Of a DNA stretch of 64,000 nt, positions 39,665 through 49,893 are shown piece by piece. Numbering within the stretch: position 1 is the stretch's first letter; each line of letters starts with the position of its first letter. The translations under genes and the position numbers were made by a program. The stretch spans positions 27,419-91,418 of the forward strand of contig NZ_VICE01000084.1 of the NCBI RefSeq assembly GCF_006546775.1, given 5' to 3'. The DNA comes from Marilutibacter aestuarii (GTDB taxonomy: Bacteria; Pseudomonadota; Gammaproteobacteria; Xanthomonadales; Xanthomonadaceae). The notes under the pieces are model-generated. The model was not told the origin of the DNA. It did no database searches and saw only the letters and a program-made list of their open reading frames with translations.

Positions 39665-41044
39665 GTGTTTGAAAGATCCCGCAAGGGCGAACATGCGCTG
39701 CTGATCCAGCCCCATGCCGGCGGCCCGCCGGACGAGGAGCTGCTGGAGGAGTTCGCCGACCTCGCCCGTTCGGCCGGCGCCACCGTGGCGTCCTTGCTGA
39801 CCGCGCGCATCGACCGGCCCAACCCGGCCACGCTGATCGGCAGCGGCAAGCTGGAGGAAGTGCGCGCTGCCGCGGAAGCCAGCGGCGCCGACCTGATCCT
39901 GGTCAACCATCCGCTGAGCCCGGTGCAGGAGCGCAACCTCGAGCGCGCCCTGCAGCGGCGCGTGGTCGACCGCACCGGCCTGATCCTGGACATCTTCGCC
40001 CAGCGTGCCCAGAGCCACGAGGGCAAGTTGCAGGTGGAGCTGGCGCAGCTTCGCCACCTCGCCACCCGCCTGGTGCGCGGCTGGACCCACCTGGAGCGCC
40101 AGCGCGGCGGCTCGATCGGCCTGCGTGGCCCGGGTGAAACCCAGCTGGAAACCGACCGCCGCCTGCTGCAGAAGCGCGTCGACATCCTGCAGAAGCGGCT
40201 GGAGAAGGTGGAGGTGCAGCGCACCCAGATGCGCCGTGCCCGTGTCCGCAGCGAACTGCCGAGGGTGGCCCTGGTGGGCTATACCAATGCCGGCAAGTCC
40301 ACGTTGTTCAACACGCTGACCGGCGCGGAGGCCTACGCCGACGACCGCCTGTTCGCGACGCTCGACCCGACCGTGCGCCGGATCGAGCTGTCCGGCGGCA
40401 GTGCGGTGCTCGCCGACACGGTGGGTTTCGTGCGCGATCTTCCGCACGAACTGGTCGCCGCGTTCCGCTCGACCCTGTCCGAAGCCCGCGAGGCGGACCT
40501 GCTGCTGCACGTCGTCGACGCGGCCGACCCGGCGCGCCAGGAGCGCATCGCACAGGTCGACTCGGTACTGGCGGAGGTCGGTGCCGGCGACCTCCCGCAG
40601 GTACTGGTGTTCAACAAGATCGACCGTTTGGCCGAACCCGTCGATCCCGACGCGAACCCGAGCGGGGAGGGCGAGCCGGTCGAGATGCGCCGCTTCGCCC
40701 CGCGCCTGGACCGGCCCGCCGGCGGTCGGCCGCGCGTGTGGCTGTCCGCACGCGAGGGCCAGGGACTGGACCTGCTGCGGCAGGCGCTGGTCGAGGCGCT
40801 CGAGCTTCGCCATGTCGCCGGGCGGGTCCGGATCCCCCCGCAGGCCGCGAAACTGCGTGCCCGCCTGCATGAGCTGGGCGCGGTTCGCGCCGAGCAGGGC
40901 GACGAAGCGGGCTGGGACGTCGAGGTGGACATGGCCATCAGCGATCTCCAGCGGCTGTTCGCGCAAGCCCATGGCGAGTGGCTCAGGCCCCTCATCGAGG
41001 CCGCCGGACTGGATGGCGATCCCGCGGACGCACCGTTGGACTAG
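39665..41044 (+). CDS. hflX: Ribosome-splitting GTPase HflX
   Basis: 459 residues from GTG 39665. N-terminal nucleotide-binding HflX domain (IGSGKLEEVRAAAEASGADL, VDRTGLILDIFAQRAQSHEG), coiled-coil linker (LEKVEVQRTQMRRARVRSEL), and a GTPase domain with G1 GYTNAGKSTLFN, G3 DTVGFVRDLPHELV and G4 NKID. It splits stalled 70S ribosomes under heat stress. It follows hfq by 20 bases, in the conserved hfq-hflX-hflK-hflC order. Confidence 0.95.
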   Translation: MFERSRKGEHALLIQPHAGGPPDEELLEEFADLARSAGATVASLLTARIDRPNPATLIGSGKLEEVRAAAEASGADLILVNHPLSPVQERNLERALQRRVVDRTGLILDIFAQRAQSHEGKLQVELAQLRHLATRLVRGWTHLERQRGGSIGLRGPGETQLETDRRLLQKRVDILQKRLEKVEVQRTQMRRARVRSELPRVALVGYTNAGKSTLFNTLTGAEAYADDRLFATLDPTVRRIELSGGSAVLADTVGFVRDLPHELVAAFRSTLSEAREADLLLHVVDAADPARQERIAQVDSVLAEVGAGDLPQVLVFNKIDRLAEPVDPDANPSGEGEPVEMRRFAPRLDRPAGGRPRVWLSAREGQGLDLLRQALVEALELRHVAGRVRIPPQAAKLRARLHELGAVRAEQGDEAGWDVEVDMAISDLQRLFAQAHGEWLRPLIEAAGLDGDPADAPLD

Positions 41045-41179
41045 CGCCCCTGGCCCGGGTGTCGCCGGTACGTGTCGCGGGCCTTGCTTGAGCACCGACC
41101 AGCCCCCACCTAGAATCGACCGATGCCGATTCCGGCGGGGCAACCCGTCTCGGCCACGATTTCCGAACATGGAGCAGGC

Positions 41180-42286
41180 ATGGCCTGGAATACCCCCGGC
41201 AGCAAGAATTCCGGCAACGGCAACCGGCCGTCGCGACGCCCCCCCGGTGGAGGCGGTTTCGACGCCGTCCTCGACCAGCTCCGTGGTCTCTTCGGCGGCA
41301 GCGGCGGTGCCGGCGGCATTGGCCGCTGGCTGCTGTTGCTGGTCGGCCTGTGGCTGGCCTTCAACTGCTTCGTGCTGATCGCCGAGACCGAGCGCGGCGT
41401 GGTCCTGCGCTTCGGCCAGTTCTCGCGCGTCATGCAGCCCGGCCCCCACTTCAAGTTGCCCTGGCCCCTGGAGCGCGTCACCAAGGTCAAGGCGACCCAG
41501 ATCCGCACCATGAGCGACAACGTGCCGGTGCTGACCAGCGACGAGAACATCGTCCACGTCGAGATCAACGTGCAGTACCAGGTGAACGACCCGCAGCGCT
41601 ACCTGTTCGGTACCCGCGATCCCGACGAGGTGCTGCGACAGGCCGCGCTGAGCACCATGCGCGAGCAGGTCGGCCGTTCGACCCTCGACACCGTGCTGGG
41701 CGCGCGCAATGCGCTGGCGGTGTCGTCACGCGAGCAGTTGCAGGCCTCCCTCGACGCCTACCGCACCGGCCTGGTCGTCACCGAGCTCAACCTGCCCAAC
41801 GCGCGTCCGCCCGAGCAGGTCAAGCCGGCCTTCGACGACGTCAACAGCGCCCAGCAGGAGCGCGAGCGCCTGATCAGCGAGGCGCGGGCCTATGCCGCCA
41901 AGGTCGTGCCCGAGGCACGCGGTGGCGCGGCCCGCATCCGCACCGAGGCCGAAGGCTACAAGACCGCCAAGGTGGCCAAGGCCACCGGTGACGCCGACCG
42001 CTTCTCGCTGCTCGTCGACGAGTACAAGCAGGCGCCGGAGGTCACGCGCAAGCGCCTGTGGCTGGAGACCGTGCAGGAGGTCCTGGCCGGCAACCGCAAG
42101 ATCATCGGCGACGACTCGCGGCAGCTCATCTATTCGCCCATGTCCGGTGGTCGCGGCGGCGGCGCCGCGCCCGCGGTATCGCCGGAACTGCTGGCGCCCG
42201 CGCTGGGCACGCCGGACCCGGCGCCCAGCTCCACGCGCGGTGGCCGACCGTCACGCCCTGATGGCCGAGAGGAGGCCCGCCAATGA
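41180..42286 (+). CDS. hflK: FtsH protease modulator HflK
   Basis: 368 residues. The N-terminal Gly/Asn/Pro-rich region (PGSKNSGNGNRPSRRPPGGG) is followed by one membrane helix (WLLLLVGLWLAFNCFVLIAE) and an SPFH/band-7 domain (ERGVVLRFGQFSRVMQPGPH ... EARAYAAKVVPEARG). With HflC it forms a large cage around FtsH on the periplasmic side. ATG 41180 with GGAGCAGGC upstream; an earlier in-frame start exists at 41123. The stop overlaps hflC (ATGA). The C-terminal tail is Gly/Pro-rich and variable. Confidence 0.94.
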   Translation: MAWNTPGSKNSGNGNRPSRRPPGGGGFDAVLDQLRGLFGGSGGAGGIGRWLLLLVGLWLAFNCFVLIAETERGVVLRFGQFSRVMQPGPHFKLPWPLERVTKVKATQIRTMSDNVPVLTSDENIVHVEINVQYQVNDPQRYLFGTRDPDEVLRQAALSTMREQVGRSTLDTVLGARNALAVSSREQLQASLDAYRTGLVVTELNLPNARPPEQVKPAFDDVNSAQQERERLISEARAYAAKVVPEARGGAARIRTEAEGYKTAKVAKATGDADRFSLLVDEYKQAPEVTRKRLWLETVQEVLAGNRKIIGDDSRQLIYSPMSGGRGGGAAPAVSPELLAPALGTPDPAPSSTRGGRPSRPDGREEARQ

Positions 42287-43146
42287 AGGCTCCCGTCTGG
42301 ATTGCCGTGATCGTCGCGGTGCTGTTCGGCCTGCTGGGCTCGATCTTCATCGTCAAGGAAGGCGAGACCGCCATCGTCCTCAACCTCGGTCGCGTGTCGC
42401 GCGCCGACCTCGGCCCCGGCCTGCATTTCAAGGTGCCGCTGGTGGAGAACGCGCTCGTCTTCGACCGCCGCCTGCAGGTGCTCGACAGCAGCCCCGAGCG
42501 CTACCTGACCTCCGAGCGCAAGGACGTGCAGGTCGACTTCTTCTCGATCGGCCTGATCGCCGACGCGACGGCCTTCTTCCGCGCCACCGGCGGCGACGAG
42601 AGCGTGGCCGTGGCCCGGCTGGTGCCGATCGTGAAGGATTCGCTGCGCAACGAGATCAACGCCCGCACCCTGCAGCAGGTCGTGTCAGGCGACCGCTCCG
42701 AGATCATCGACGCGCAGCTGGACAAGATCAACGAGGGCGCCGCCACGCTGGGCGTACGCATCATCGACCTGCGCATCAAGCAGATCGACCTGCCGACCGA
42801 CAGCGAGGTCATCACCAACGTGTTCGCGCGCATGAGCGCCCAGCGCCGGCAGGTCGCCAGTGCCCTCCGCGCCGAAGGCGAGGAGCAGGCCCGGACCATC
42901 CGCGCCGAAGCCGATCGCGAACAGACCGTCATCCTGGCCGAGGCCGAGCGCGATGCGCAGCGCCTGCGCGGCCAGGGCGACGCGGAGGCCGCGCAGGCCT
43001 ATGCCGCGGCGGCCAACAAGGATCCGGCGTTCTACGCCTTCCAGCGCAGCCTGGAAGCGTACCGCCGCTCCTTTGCCGACGGCGAGGCCCTGATCGTGCT
43101 GGACCAGGACGATCCGTTCCTGCAGTACCTCGAGAACGATCGTTGA
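42283..43146 (+). CDS. hflC: FtsH protease modulator HflC
   Basis: 287 residues. Start MKAPVWIAVIVAVLFGLLGS (signal anchor), then the SPFH core: ETAIVLNLGRVSRADLGPGL, HFKVPLVENALVFDRRLQVL, VRIIDLRIKQIDLPTDSEV and a long coiled coil (EQARTIRAEADREQTVILAE). Partner of HflK, overlapping it by four bases. The C-terminus FYAFQRSLEAYRRSFADGEA is the family ending. Confidence 0.95.
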   Translation: MKAPVWIAVIVAVLFGLLGSIFIVKEGETAIVLNLGRVSRADLGPGLHFKVPLVENALVFDRRLQVLDSSPERYLTSERKDVQVDFFSIGLIADATAFFRATGGDESVAVARLVPIVKDSLRNEINARTLQQVVSGDRSEIIDAQLDKINEGAATLGVRIIDLRIKQIDLPTDSEVITNVFARMSAQRRQVASALRAEGEEQARTIRAEADREQTVILAEAERDAQRLRGQGDAEAAQAYAAAANKDPAFYAFQRSLEAYRRSFADGEALIVLDQDDPFLQYLENDR

Positions 43147-43147
43147 G

Positions 43148-43336
43148 GTGAGCGACGCCCTGCTATCGGCGATCTGCCTGGTCGCCGTGCTCGAAGGCCT
43201 GTTCCTGTTCGCGGCGCCGGATGGCTGGCGCCGCGCGGCCGCGCAGCTGCATGCGATGCCCAACCGGCAGTTGCGCCTGGTCGGGGCGATCTCCGTTGCC
43301 CTGGGACTGCTCGCGCTTTGGTGGGTGCGACGCTGA
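43148..43336 (+). CDS. DUF2065 small membrane protein
   Basis: 62 residues from GTG 43148, directly behind hflC. Two hydrophobic segments (LSAICLVAVLEGLFLFAAP and LVGAISVALGLLALWWV) around a basic loop with WRRAAAQLHAMPNRQLRLVG, the DUF2065 pattern. It is a conserved companion between hflC and purA in gammaproteobacteria; function unknown. Confidence 0.85.
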   Translation: MSDALLSAICLVAVLEGLFLFAAPDGWRRAAAQLHAMPNRQLRLVGAISVALGLLALWWVRR

Positions 43337-44866
<1,530 letters not shown>

Positions 44867-44890
44867 GGCGAGGCCGTTCCGCGTCCACGA

Positions 44891-44916
44891 AGCCCCGCTC
44901 CGGCGGGGCTTTTTCG
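44891..44916 (+). terminator. Rho-independent terminator after purA
   Basis: AAGCCCCGC-TCCG-GCGGGGCTTTTTC: perfect stem and T run. Confidence 0.93.
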
Positions 44917-45190
44917 TGGGCGCTGGCCTTGGACGGGGCAGGCGGGACCCCTCGAGGGCTCGCCGCCCGTCCGGAAAAGACGGCGCCATGGGTCGGATGC
45001 TGGCCGTATTGCCGGGACCGCTGCGTTGTAGCCGGGAGTACGGGGCGCCCCCGCCAGGCCGCGGCACCGCGGCCGGTTGCGGGGCAGGACGTCCGGCGCA
45101 CTCCACAGGGGACCACTCCCGGCCGGGCCCGGCGGGCATCGCAGTGTCACGTGCCGTCCAGGGAGGGGCGCGGTAGCGGAGAGCGGCAAC
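44917..45190. other. Leader region of the TIR gene
   Basis: 274 GC-rich bases with no gene that I can support. GGAGAGCGG just before 45191 is the ribosome site of the TIR gene. No clear promoter hexamers were recognised. Confidence 0.5.
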
Positions 45191-47284
45191 ATGCCGGTCA
45201 GGTCCCCCACCTACCATGCGTTCATCAGCTACAGCCATGCCGATCGCGTGACGGCCCGCTGGCTGCACCGGGCGCTCGAAGGCTACCGCCTGCCACGCCG
45301 GCTGGTCGGCCGATCCACCGCGCTGGGCCCGGTGCCGGCGACGCTTTCGCCGATCTTCAAGGACCGCGAGGAACTCGGTGCCGCGGCCGACCTGTCGGCC
45401 GAGCTGCGCGTTGCACTCGATGCCAGTCGGTTCCTGGTCGTGATCGCCTCGCCCGACGCCGCGCGTTCGCGCTGGGTCAACGAGGAAATCCGCGCGTTCA
45501 AGCAAGGCCATGGCGATGACCGCGTGCTGGTGCTCATCGTCGCCGGCGAGCCCGGCGCCAGCCGAATGCCCGGTCGCGAGGCGGAAGAGTGCTTTCCCGA
45601 AGCCCTGCGCTTCCGTGTCGACGCCGAAGGGCTGATCACCGGGGAGCCGGCCGAGCCCGTCGCCGCCGACCTGCGTCGCCACGGCGACGGCAAGCGCCTG
45701 GCGTTGCTGAAGCTGGTCGCCGGCCTGACCGGGCTTCGACTCGACGACCTGGTCCAGCGTGATTCCCAGCGCAGGCAGAAGCGCCTGGCCTGGCTCGCCA
45801 CCGCGGCCACGGTCGGCATGCTGGCCATGGGCGGGCTGGCGCTGATGGCAGGGCATGCACGCGACGAGGCCCAGCACCAGCGCGCACAGGCGGAAGGGCT
45901 CATCGAGTTCATGCTGACCGACCTCAGGCGCAAGCTCGAACCCGTCGGCCGCCTGGACGTGATGGACAGCGTCGGTCAACGCGCCATGGCCTACTACGGG
46001 CAGCAGCAGCCCGCGCGCCTGGACGCGGATGCACTGGGTCGGCGATCGCGCGCGTTGCTGCTGGTAGGCGAGGTCAGGAACCTGCGGGGCGACCTGGACG
46101 GCGCCCTGGCGACCTACCGGCAGGCCGCCGACACCACGGCCGAACAACTGCGACGCGACCCCGGCAACCCGCAGCGCATCTTCGACCACGCCCAGGGCGA
46201 GTTCTGGGTCGGCTATGTCGCCTGGCAGCGGGGCGACGCCGCGCCGGCGAGGCGGCACCTGGGGCGCTACCGGGACCTCGCCACCCGGTTGACCGCGATC
46301 GATCCCGCCAACGACGACTGGCTCATCGAACGCGTCTATGCCGAGACCAACCTCGGCGCGCTTGAGCTCAGCCAGGACCGGCCCGTCGAAGCCCTCGCGC
46401 ATTTCGACCGCGCGCTCGACGGATGGCTCCAGTTGCGCGAGCGTAGCGGCGAGGCGCCGGAGCAGGTGTACCAGTTCGCCCAGACCCTTGCCTGGCAGGC
46501 CGACGCGAAGCGCCGGATGGGCGAGAGCGCCGCTGCGCTGGGCTTGCGACGCGAAGAGGGCATCCTTTACCGGCAACTGCTGGTCGACGACCCGAAGAAC
46601 ACCAAGGTCCGCGAGGCCTTGTCCGTCTCCTTGGTCCGCGCGGCACAACTGGAACTCGAGCGCGGCAACGACGCGACGGGCGCCGCGCTGGCCGGGGAGG
46701 GGGTGGCGACGATCGAGTCGCTGCGCGCACAGGACCCGGCCAATCGACTTTGGCTGGAGATGGCGGTGAAGGCCGCCAACGTCCACGCCGAGTCGCTGAT
46801 GCTGTCCCGCGACTGGGACGGTGCGGCAGAGGTGAATGCGCGCGCGCTCGCGGATGCGAACGCACTGGTCGAGGGCGACCGCAGCGTCACCGCATGGCGG
46901 ACCGACGGGCTGCTGCCGGCGCGCTGGATGCAGGCGGCGATCCTCGTCGCGCGTGGCGAGCACGAGGCGGCCGCGCCGCACCTGCAGCGCTTCGTCGGCG
47001 ACTTCTCGCAGGACGCCGGCGCGAAGTCACCCGATGCCCGGTTTGGCTGGCTGGTGGCGAAGTTGCTGGTGGCGCGCAATGCACGCGCCCTGGACGACGA
47101 GGCGGCCGCCGCACAGGCGACGGCCGAAGCCCGCGCGTATCTCGCATCTCTGGACGGTGGACAGGACGCGCGATTCCGCGCCGTCGCCGACTGGCTGGCG
47201 CCCCCCCGCACCCGATCCCCCCGACCCGAAGGCGGCGACTATCGCCTGACGGCCCTTGTCAGCGAAACACCCCACCGGAGATAG
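45191..47284 (+). CDS. TIR-domain protein with transmembrane helix and helical repeats
   Basis: 697 residues. TIR domain at about 6-150: YHAFISYSHADRVTARWLHR, FKDREELGAAADLSAELRVA, FLVVIASPDAARSRWVNEEI. The W-V-N-E-E-I segment (Trp95, Glu99) aligns with the WVHKEI motif that carries the catalytic Glu of NAD-cleaving TIR domains such as SARM1, so NADase activity is plausible. EPVAADLRRHGDGKRLALLK is a linker shared by a group of bacterial TIR proteins. One membrane helix (about 199-220) puts TIR inside and the C-terminal 470 residues of helical, TPR-like repeats (GDLDGALATYRQAADTTAEQ) probably outside. The next gene begins 3 bases after the stop, in one transcript. Start with GGAGAG eight bases upstream. 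Role in defence or signalling is inference. Confidence 0.85.
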   Translation: MPVRSPTYHAFISYSHADRVTARWLHRALEGYRLPRRLVGRSTALGPVPATLSPIFKDREELGAAADLSAELRVALDASRFLVVIASPDAARSRWVNEEIRAFKQGHGDDRVLVLIVAGEPGASRMPGREAEECFPEALRFRVDAEGLITGEPAEPVAADLRRHGDGKRLALLKLVAGLTGLRLDDLVQRDSQRRQKRLAWLATAATVGMLAMGGLALMAGHARDEAQHQRAQAEGLIEFMLTDLRRKLEPVGRLDVMDSVGQRAMAYYGQQQPARLDADALGRRSRALLLVGEVRNLRGDLDGALATYRQAADTTAEQLRRDPGNPQRIFDHAQGEFWVGYVAWQRGDAAPARRHLGRYRDLATRLTAIDPANDDWLIERVYAETNLGALELSQDRPVEALAHFDRALDGWLQLRERSGEAPEQVYQFAQTLAWQADAKRRMGESAAALGLRREEGILYRQLLVDDPKNTKVREALSVSLVRAAQLELERGNDATGAALAGEGVATIESLRAQDPANRLWLEMAVKAANVHAESLMLSRDWDGAAEVNARALADANALVEGDRSVTAWRTDGLLPARWMQAAILVARGEHEAAAPHLQRFVGDFSQDAGAKSPDARFGWLVAKLLVARNARALDDEAAAAQATAEARAYLASLDGGQDARFRAVADWLAPPRTRSPRPEGGDYRLTALVSETPHRR

Positions 47285-47287
47285 ACC

Positions 47288-47782
47288 ATGGGCGAGAAAC
47301 AGGACATGACCCTCGGCGTCAACGTGAACGTCAGCGGCAACGTCGACGCGCAGGGCAACTTCACCGCGAGCGCGACGTACTCGCAGGGCACGAGCAACCC
47401 GGCCAGCAGCAACGTCGTGCAGTCGGACGGCAGCGTCAACCTCGGCAACATGGCGTTCTCGGGCAGCGACTACAACCGGCAGACCGACATCACCTTCACC
47501 CTCGGGGGAACGGTCACCAATGCCGCCGGGGCCAGCCTGCCCTTCAGCTTTCCCAGCGATCCGACATCCGCCATCACCATCACCGGTCGCGACGGCAACG
47601 GCGTGGACGGCATGACCGCGGTGGCGGGCAGCAGCGTGCAGAGCGTGGTGCTCGACGACGAGGACAAGCGCAACCGCTCGTACAACTATTGCCTGACGAT
47701 CTGGGCGCGCACCGATTCGCCCAATCCGGGCGATGGCGTCAGTTGCACGCTGGACCCCGTCATCGTCAATCGCGCCGACTGA
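47288..47782 (+). CDS. Small beta-rich protein of unknown function, partner of the TIR gene
   Basis: 164 residues, rich in Gly, Ser, Thr, Asn and Val in alternating patterns (LGVNVNVSGNVDAQGNFTAS; VNLGNMAFSGSDYNRQTDIT; TSAITITGRDGNGVDGMTAV), as expected for a beta-sandwich. No signal peptide, no membrane helix. The end, YNYCLTIWARTDSPNPGDGV followed by CTLDPVIVNRAD, is a compact strand pair; Cys135 and Cys153 may be close. CCGGAGAT upstream gives good translation, and the 3-base spacing from the TIR gene implies one operon. I do not recognise a family. It may be a ligand, inhibitor or target-recognition partner of the TIR protein, but nothing in the sequence shows this. Confidence 0.8.
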   Translation: MGEKQDMTLGVNVNVSGNVDAQGNFTASATYSQGTSNPASSNVVQSDGSVNLGNMAFSGSDYNRQTDITFTLGGTVTNAAGASLPFSFPSDPTSAITITGRDGNGVDGMTAVAGSSVQSVVLDDEDKRNRSYNYCLTIWARTDSPNPGDGVSCTLDPVIVNRAD

Positions 47783-47840
47783 GGCGCGCCGGGAAACGGG
47801 TGCGCGCGTGCAGTCTTCGCACGCGCGTCGCCTGCGGCGG

Positions 47841-49742
47841 TCATCCCGGCAGGCTCAGCGGGCGCGCCTGGTAGGTCGTGCGCCAGTGCGCGATGTCGGC
47901 CAGCATCACGTCCGACAGGCGGCGCAGCCGTGCCTGCAGGCGGCCGAAGTCGTCGGGATCGCCGGCGATGTCGCGTTGCAGGGCCTCCAGCCTGGCGGCG
48001 GTGGTCAGGGACCGGTCCGCCACCCCGCCGAAGTCGCCTTGCATCCGGATCCCGTACAGGGCCGCGCCCAGTGCGGGCAGCACGGCAGTCATGACCGTTA
48101 CGGCGAGCGTCACGTCGAGACCCTTCAGGTTGCCCGGTTCCAGTCCTGCCAGCTTCACCGCGATCCATGCGAGGCAGGCCATCGCGGTCAGCGCGAACAG
48201 ATGGCCGCCGAGGCGATGCAGGCGATGGTCGAGCTGGTGCATGCGACGGGCGTTGTCGCGGTGGTACGCGGCCTGGTCGTCGATCATCGCCTGCGCGGCG
48301 CCACGGACGCGCTGGAGGTAGCCGGCGTCGACGATGGCATGCGGCAATCCCAGCTCGCGCGCGGTCGCGCGGGCGTACCAGCGCACCCAGCCCGGCGCGA
48401 CGCCACGGCTGTCGGCCTCGGCATCGCGCAGGGCGAGGTCGCCAAGCAGGCTGCTGACCGACACCGTGCGCAGTTGCTCGGCCAGGTGCCGGTTGTCCAT
48501 CCAGCGCTCGTGCCAGCCCGCGCGCGTGCCGAGCCGCGTGTTGGCCAGGATCAGCATGATCACCAGCAGCTCGGTGCCGATCAGCCACGACTTCAGGCCG
48601 GGCACGACCAGCCCGGACAGCGCCAGCAGCACCGCGACCGCGGCCAGGGCGAAGTTGGCGACATAGCCGCTGCGGAACAACTGGGCGAAATAGGTGGCCG
48701 CCGCGTCCGACAGGCCGAAGCGCGGCAGGAGGATGCGCGAGAGACGGGCCGAGTGGCCGCCGGTCGGGGGCAGGCTGCCCAGGCCGCGGCCCAGGCCCTG
48801 TGCGCATTCGACGGGCCGTGGCGGGGCGAGGTCTGCAGCGTGCATCCTTCGCACGCCGGTCATCGCCAGCAGCAGTGGCCATGGCAATGCAGGGGTCCGG
48901 CGTACGATCCGTTCGCGATAGAAGCGGCGCAGCATGCGCACGTCGACCGGGTTGCCCGGCGGTGCGGTCAGCATCTCGAGCACGCTTTCGAGCACCTCCG
49001 CCACCGGTGCCCGGGGGACGGTGTCGAGCGTGGGTTGCTCGAAGTCCAGGTCGGACAGGCCGGTCCACAGGAGCTGGGGACCCGTACCCGGCTGCGCGAG
49101 GGCCGCGGGGTCGAGATGGATCACCGGGATGTGACGGGCGACCGCCTCGGCAACGATCTGCGCCGTGCCGCCGCGACCCCGTGCCGGGTCGCCATCCCAG
49201 ATCGCCAGCAGGATGTCGGCCTGGTCGAGCACGACCCGGCCGACCGCCTCGTAGGCCGCGGTGGCGGCGTCGCGTTGTCCAGGCAGTGCGAACACCGCTT
49301 CGGCACGCGCCAGCAGGCCCTGGAATCGCGACAGGGCGGGACCTTCCCCGAAGTCGACCGCATAGTCGTCGGGCGGGAACGGCAGGCAGGCATCCAACTG
49401 CCAACCCAGCTCGAGCGCGGCTTCGGCAGCCAGCGAGTCCGCGCCTTCGGCAAGCGCCGAGACCAGGCGATGGCAGGGCAATTGCGCGGAGAGCCAGCGG
49501 CTGTGGCGACGTTGGAGGCCACGCAGTACCGTGGTCAGGTGCTCGAGCAGGGGCACCAGGGCCGCCTGCAACGGCGCGATGCCGGCCGCGGAGAGGCGCG
49601 GTGGCCGGTGGCCGGTCACGCCGATCGAGAGGTGCAGCCGCGGCCGGCGGCGTTCGCGCGTCCCGGGTGCCAGCCGCCGGTCGCGCCCGTTCCAGCGGTG
49701 CAGCCGCGTCCCGACGGCGGGTTTCGTACCGGGATCTCCCAT
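47841..49742 (-). CDS. SLOG-like nucleotide-sensor fused to SLATT-like transmembrane effector
   Basis: 633 residues. About 36-215 is a Rossmann-type SLOG/LOG-like domain: LHLSIGVTGHRPPRLSAAGI, HRLVSALAEGADSLAAEAAL, and LLAIWDGDPARGRGGTAQIV with the G-R-G-G-T-A loop, then HIPVIHLDP. From about 355 there are two helix pairs (361-380 with 386-402; 512-529 with 543-564) around the soluble motif ERWMDNRHLAEQLR, which resembles the W-x-x-R-x-x-A-E-x-L pattern of SLATT two-TM effector domains. In the known concept, SLOG domains bind nucleotide-derived ligands and SLATT domains form membrane pores. ATG 49742 has AGGGAGA six bases upstream. It converges with the TIR operon, 58 bases between stops. Confidence 0.75.
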   Translation of the reverse strand: MGDPGTKPAVGTRLHRWNGRDRRLAPGTRERRRPRLHLSIGVTGHRPPRLSAAGIAPLQAALVPLLEHLTTVLRGLQRRHSRWLSAQLPCHRLVSALAEGADSLAAEAALELGWQLDACLPFPPDDYAVDFGEGPALSRFQGLLARAEAVFALPGQRDAATAAYEAVGRVVLDQADILLAIWDGDPARGRGGTAQIVAEAVARHIPVIHLDPAALAQPGTGPQLLWTGLSDLDFEQPTLDTVPRAPVAEVLESVLEMLTAPPGNPVDVRMLRRFYRERIVRRTPALPWPLLLAMTGVRRMHAADLAPPRPVECAQGLGRGLGSLPPTGGHSARLSRILLPRFGLSDAAATYFAQLFRSGYVANFALAAVAVLLALSGLVVPGLKSWLIGTELLVIMLILANTRLGTRAGWHERWMDNRHLAEQLRTVSVSSLLGDLALRDAEADSRGVAPGWVRWYARATARELGLPHAIVDAGYLQRVRGAAQAMIDDQAAYHRDNARRMHQLDHRLHRLGGHLFALTAMACLAWIAVKLAGLEPGNLKGLDVTLAVTVMTAVLPALGAALYGIRMQGDFGGVADRSLTTAARLEALQRDIAGDPDDFGRLQARLRRLSDVMLADIAHWRTTYQARPLSLPG

Positions 49743-49893
49743 GGCGGTCTCCCTGGCCGGGGCATGCCAGCGCCGCGCGAACGGAAATTCAGGTCGTCGC
49801 GCCGCACCGCGGGGCGAGGCCGTCGCCGTGGCCAGGCGGACGGCGGCGTCGCTACATCATCCGGTCAACGGTGAACGCGACGGCAAGCGGCCG

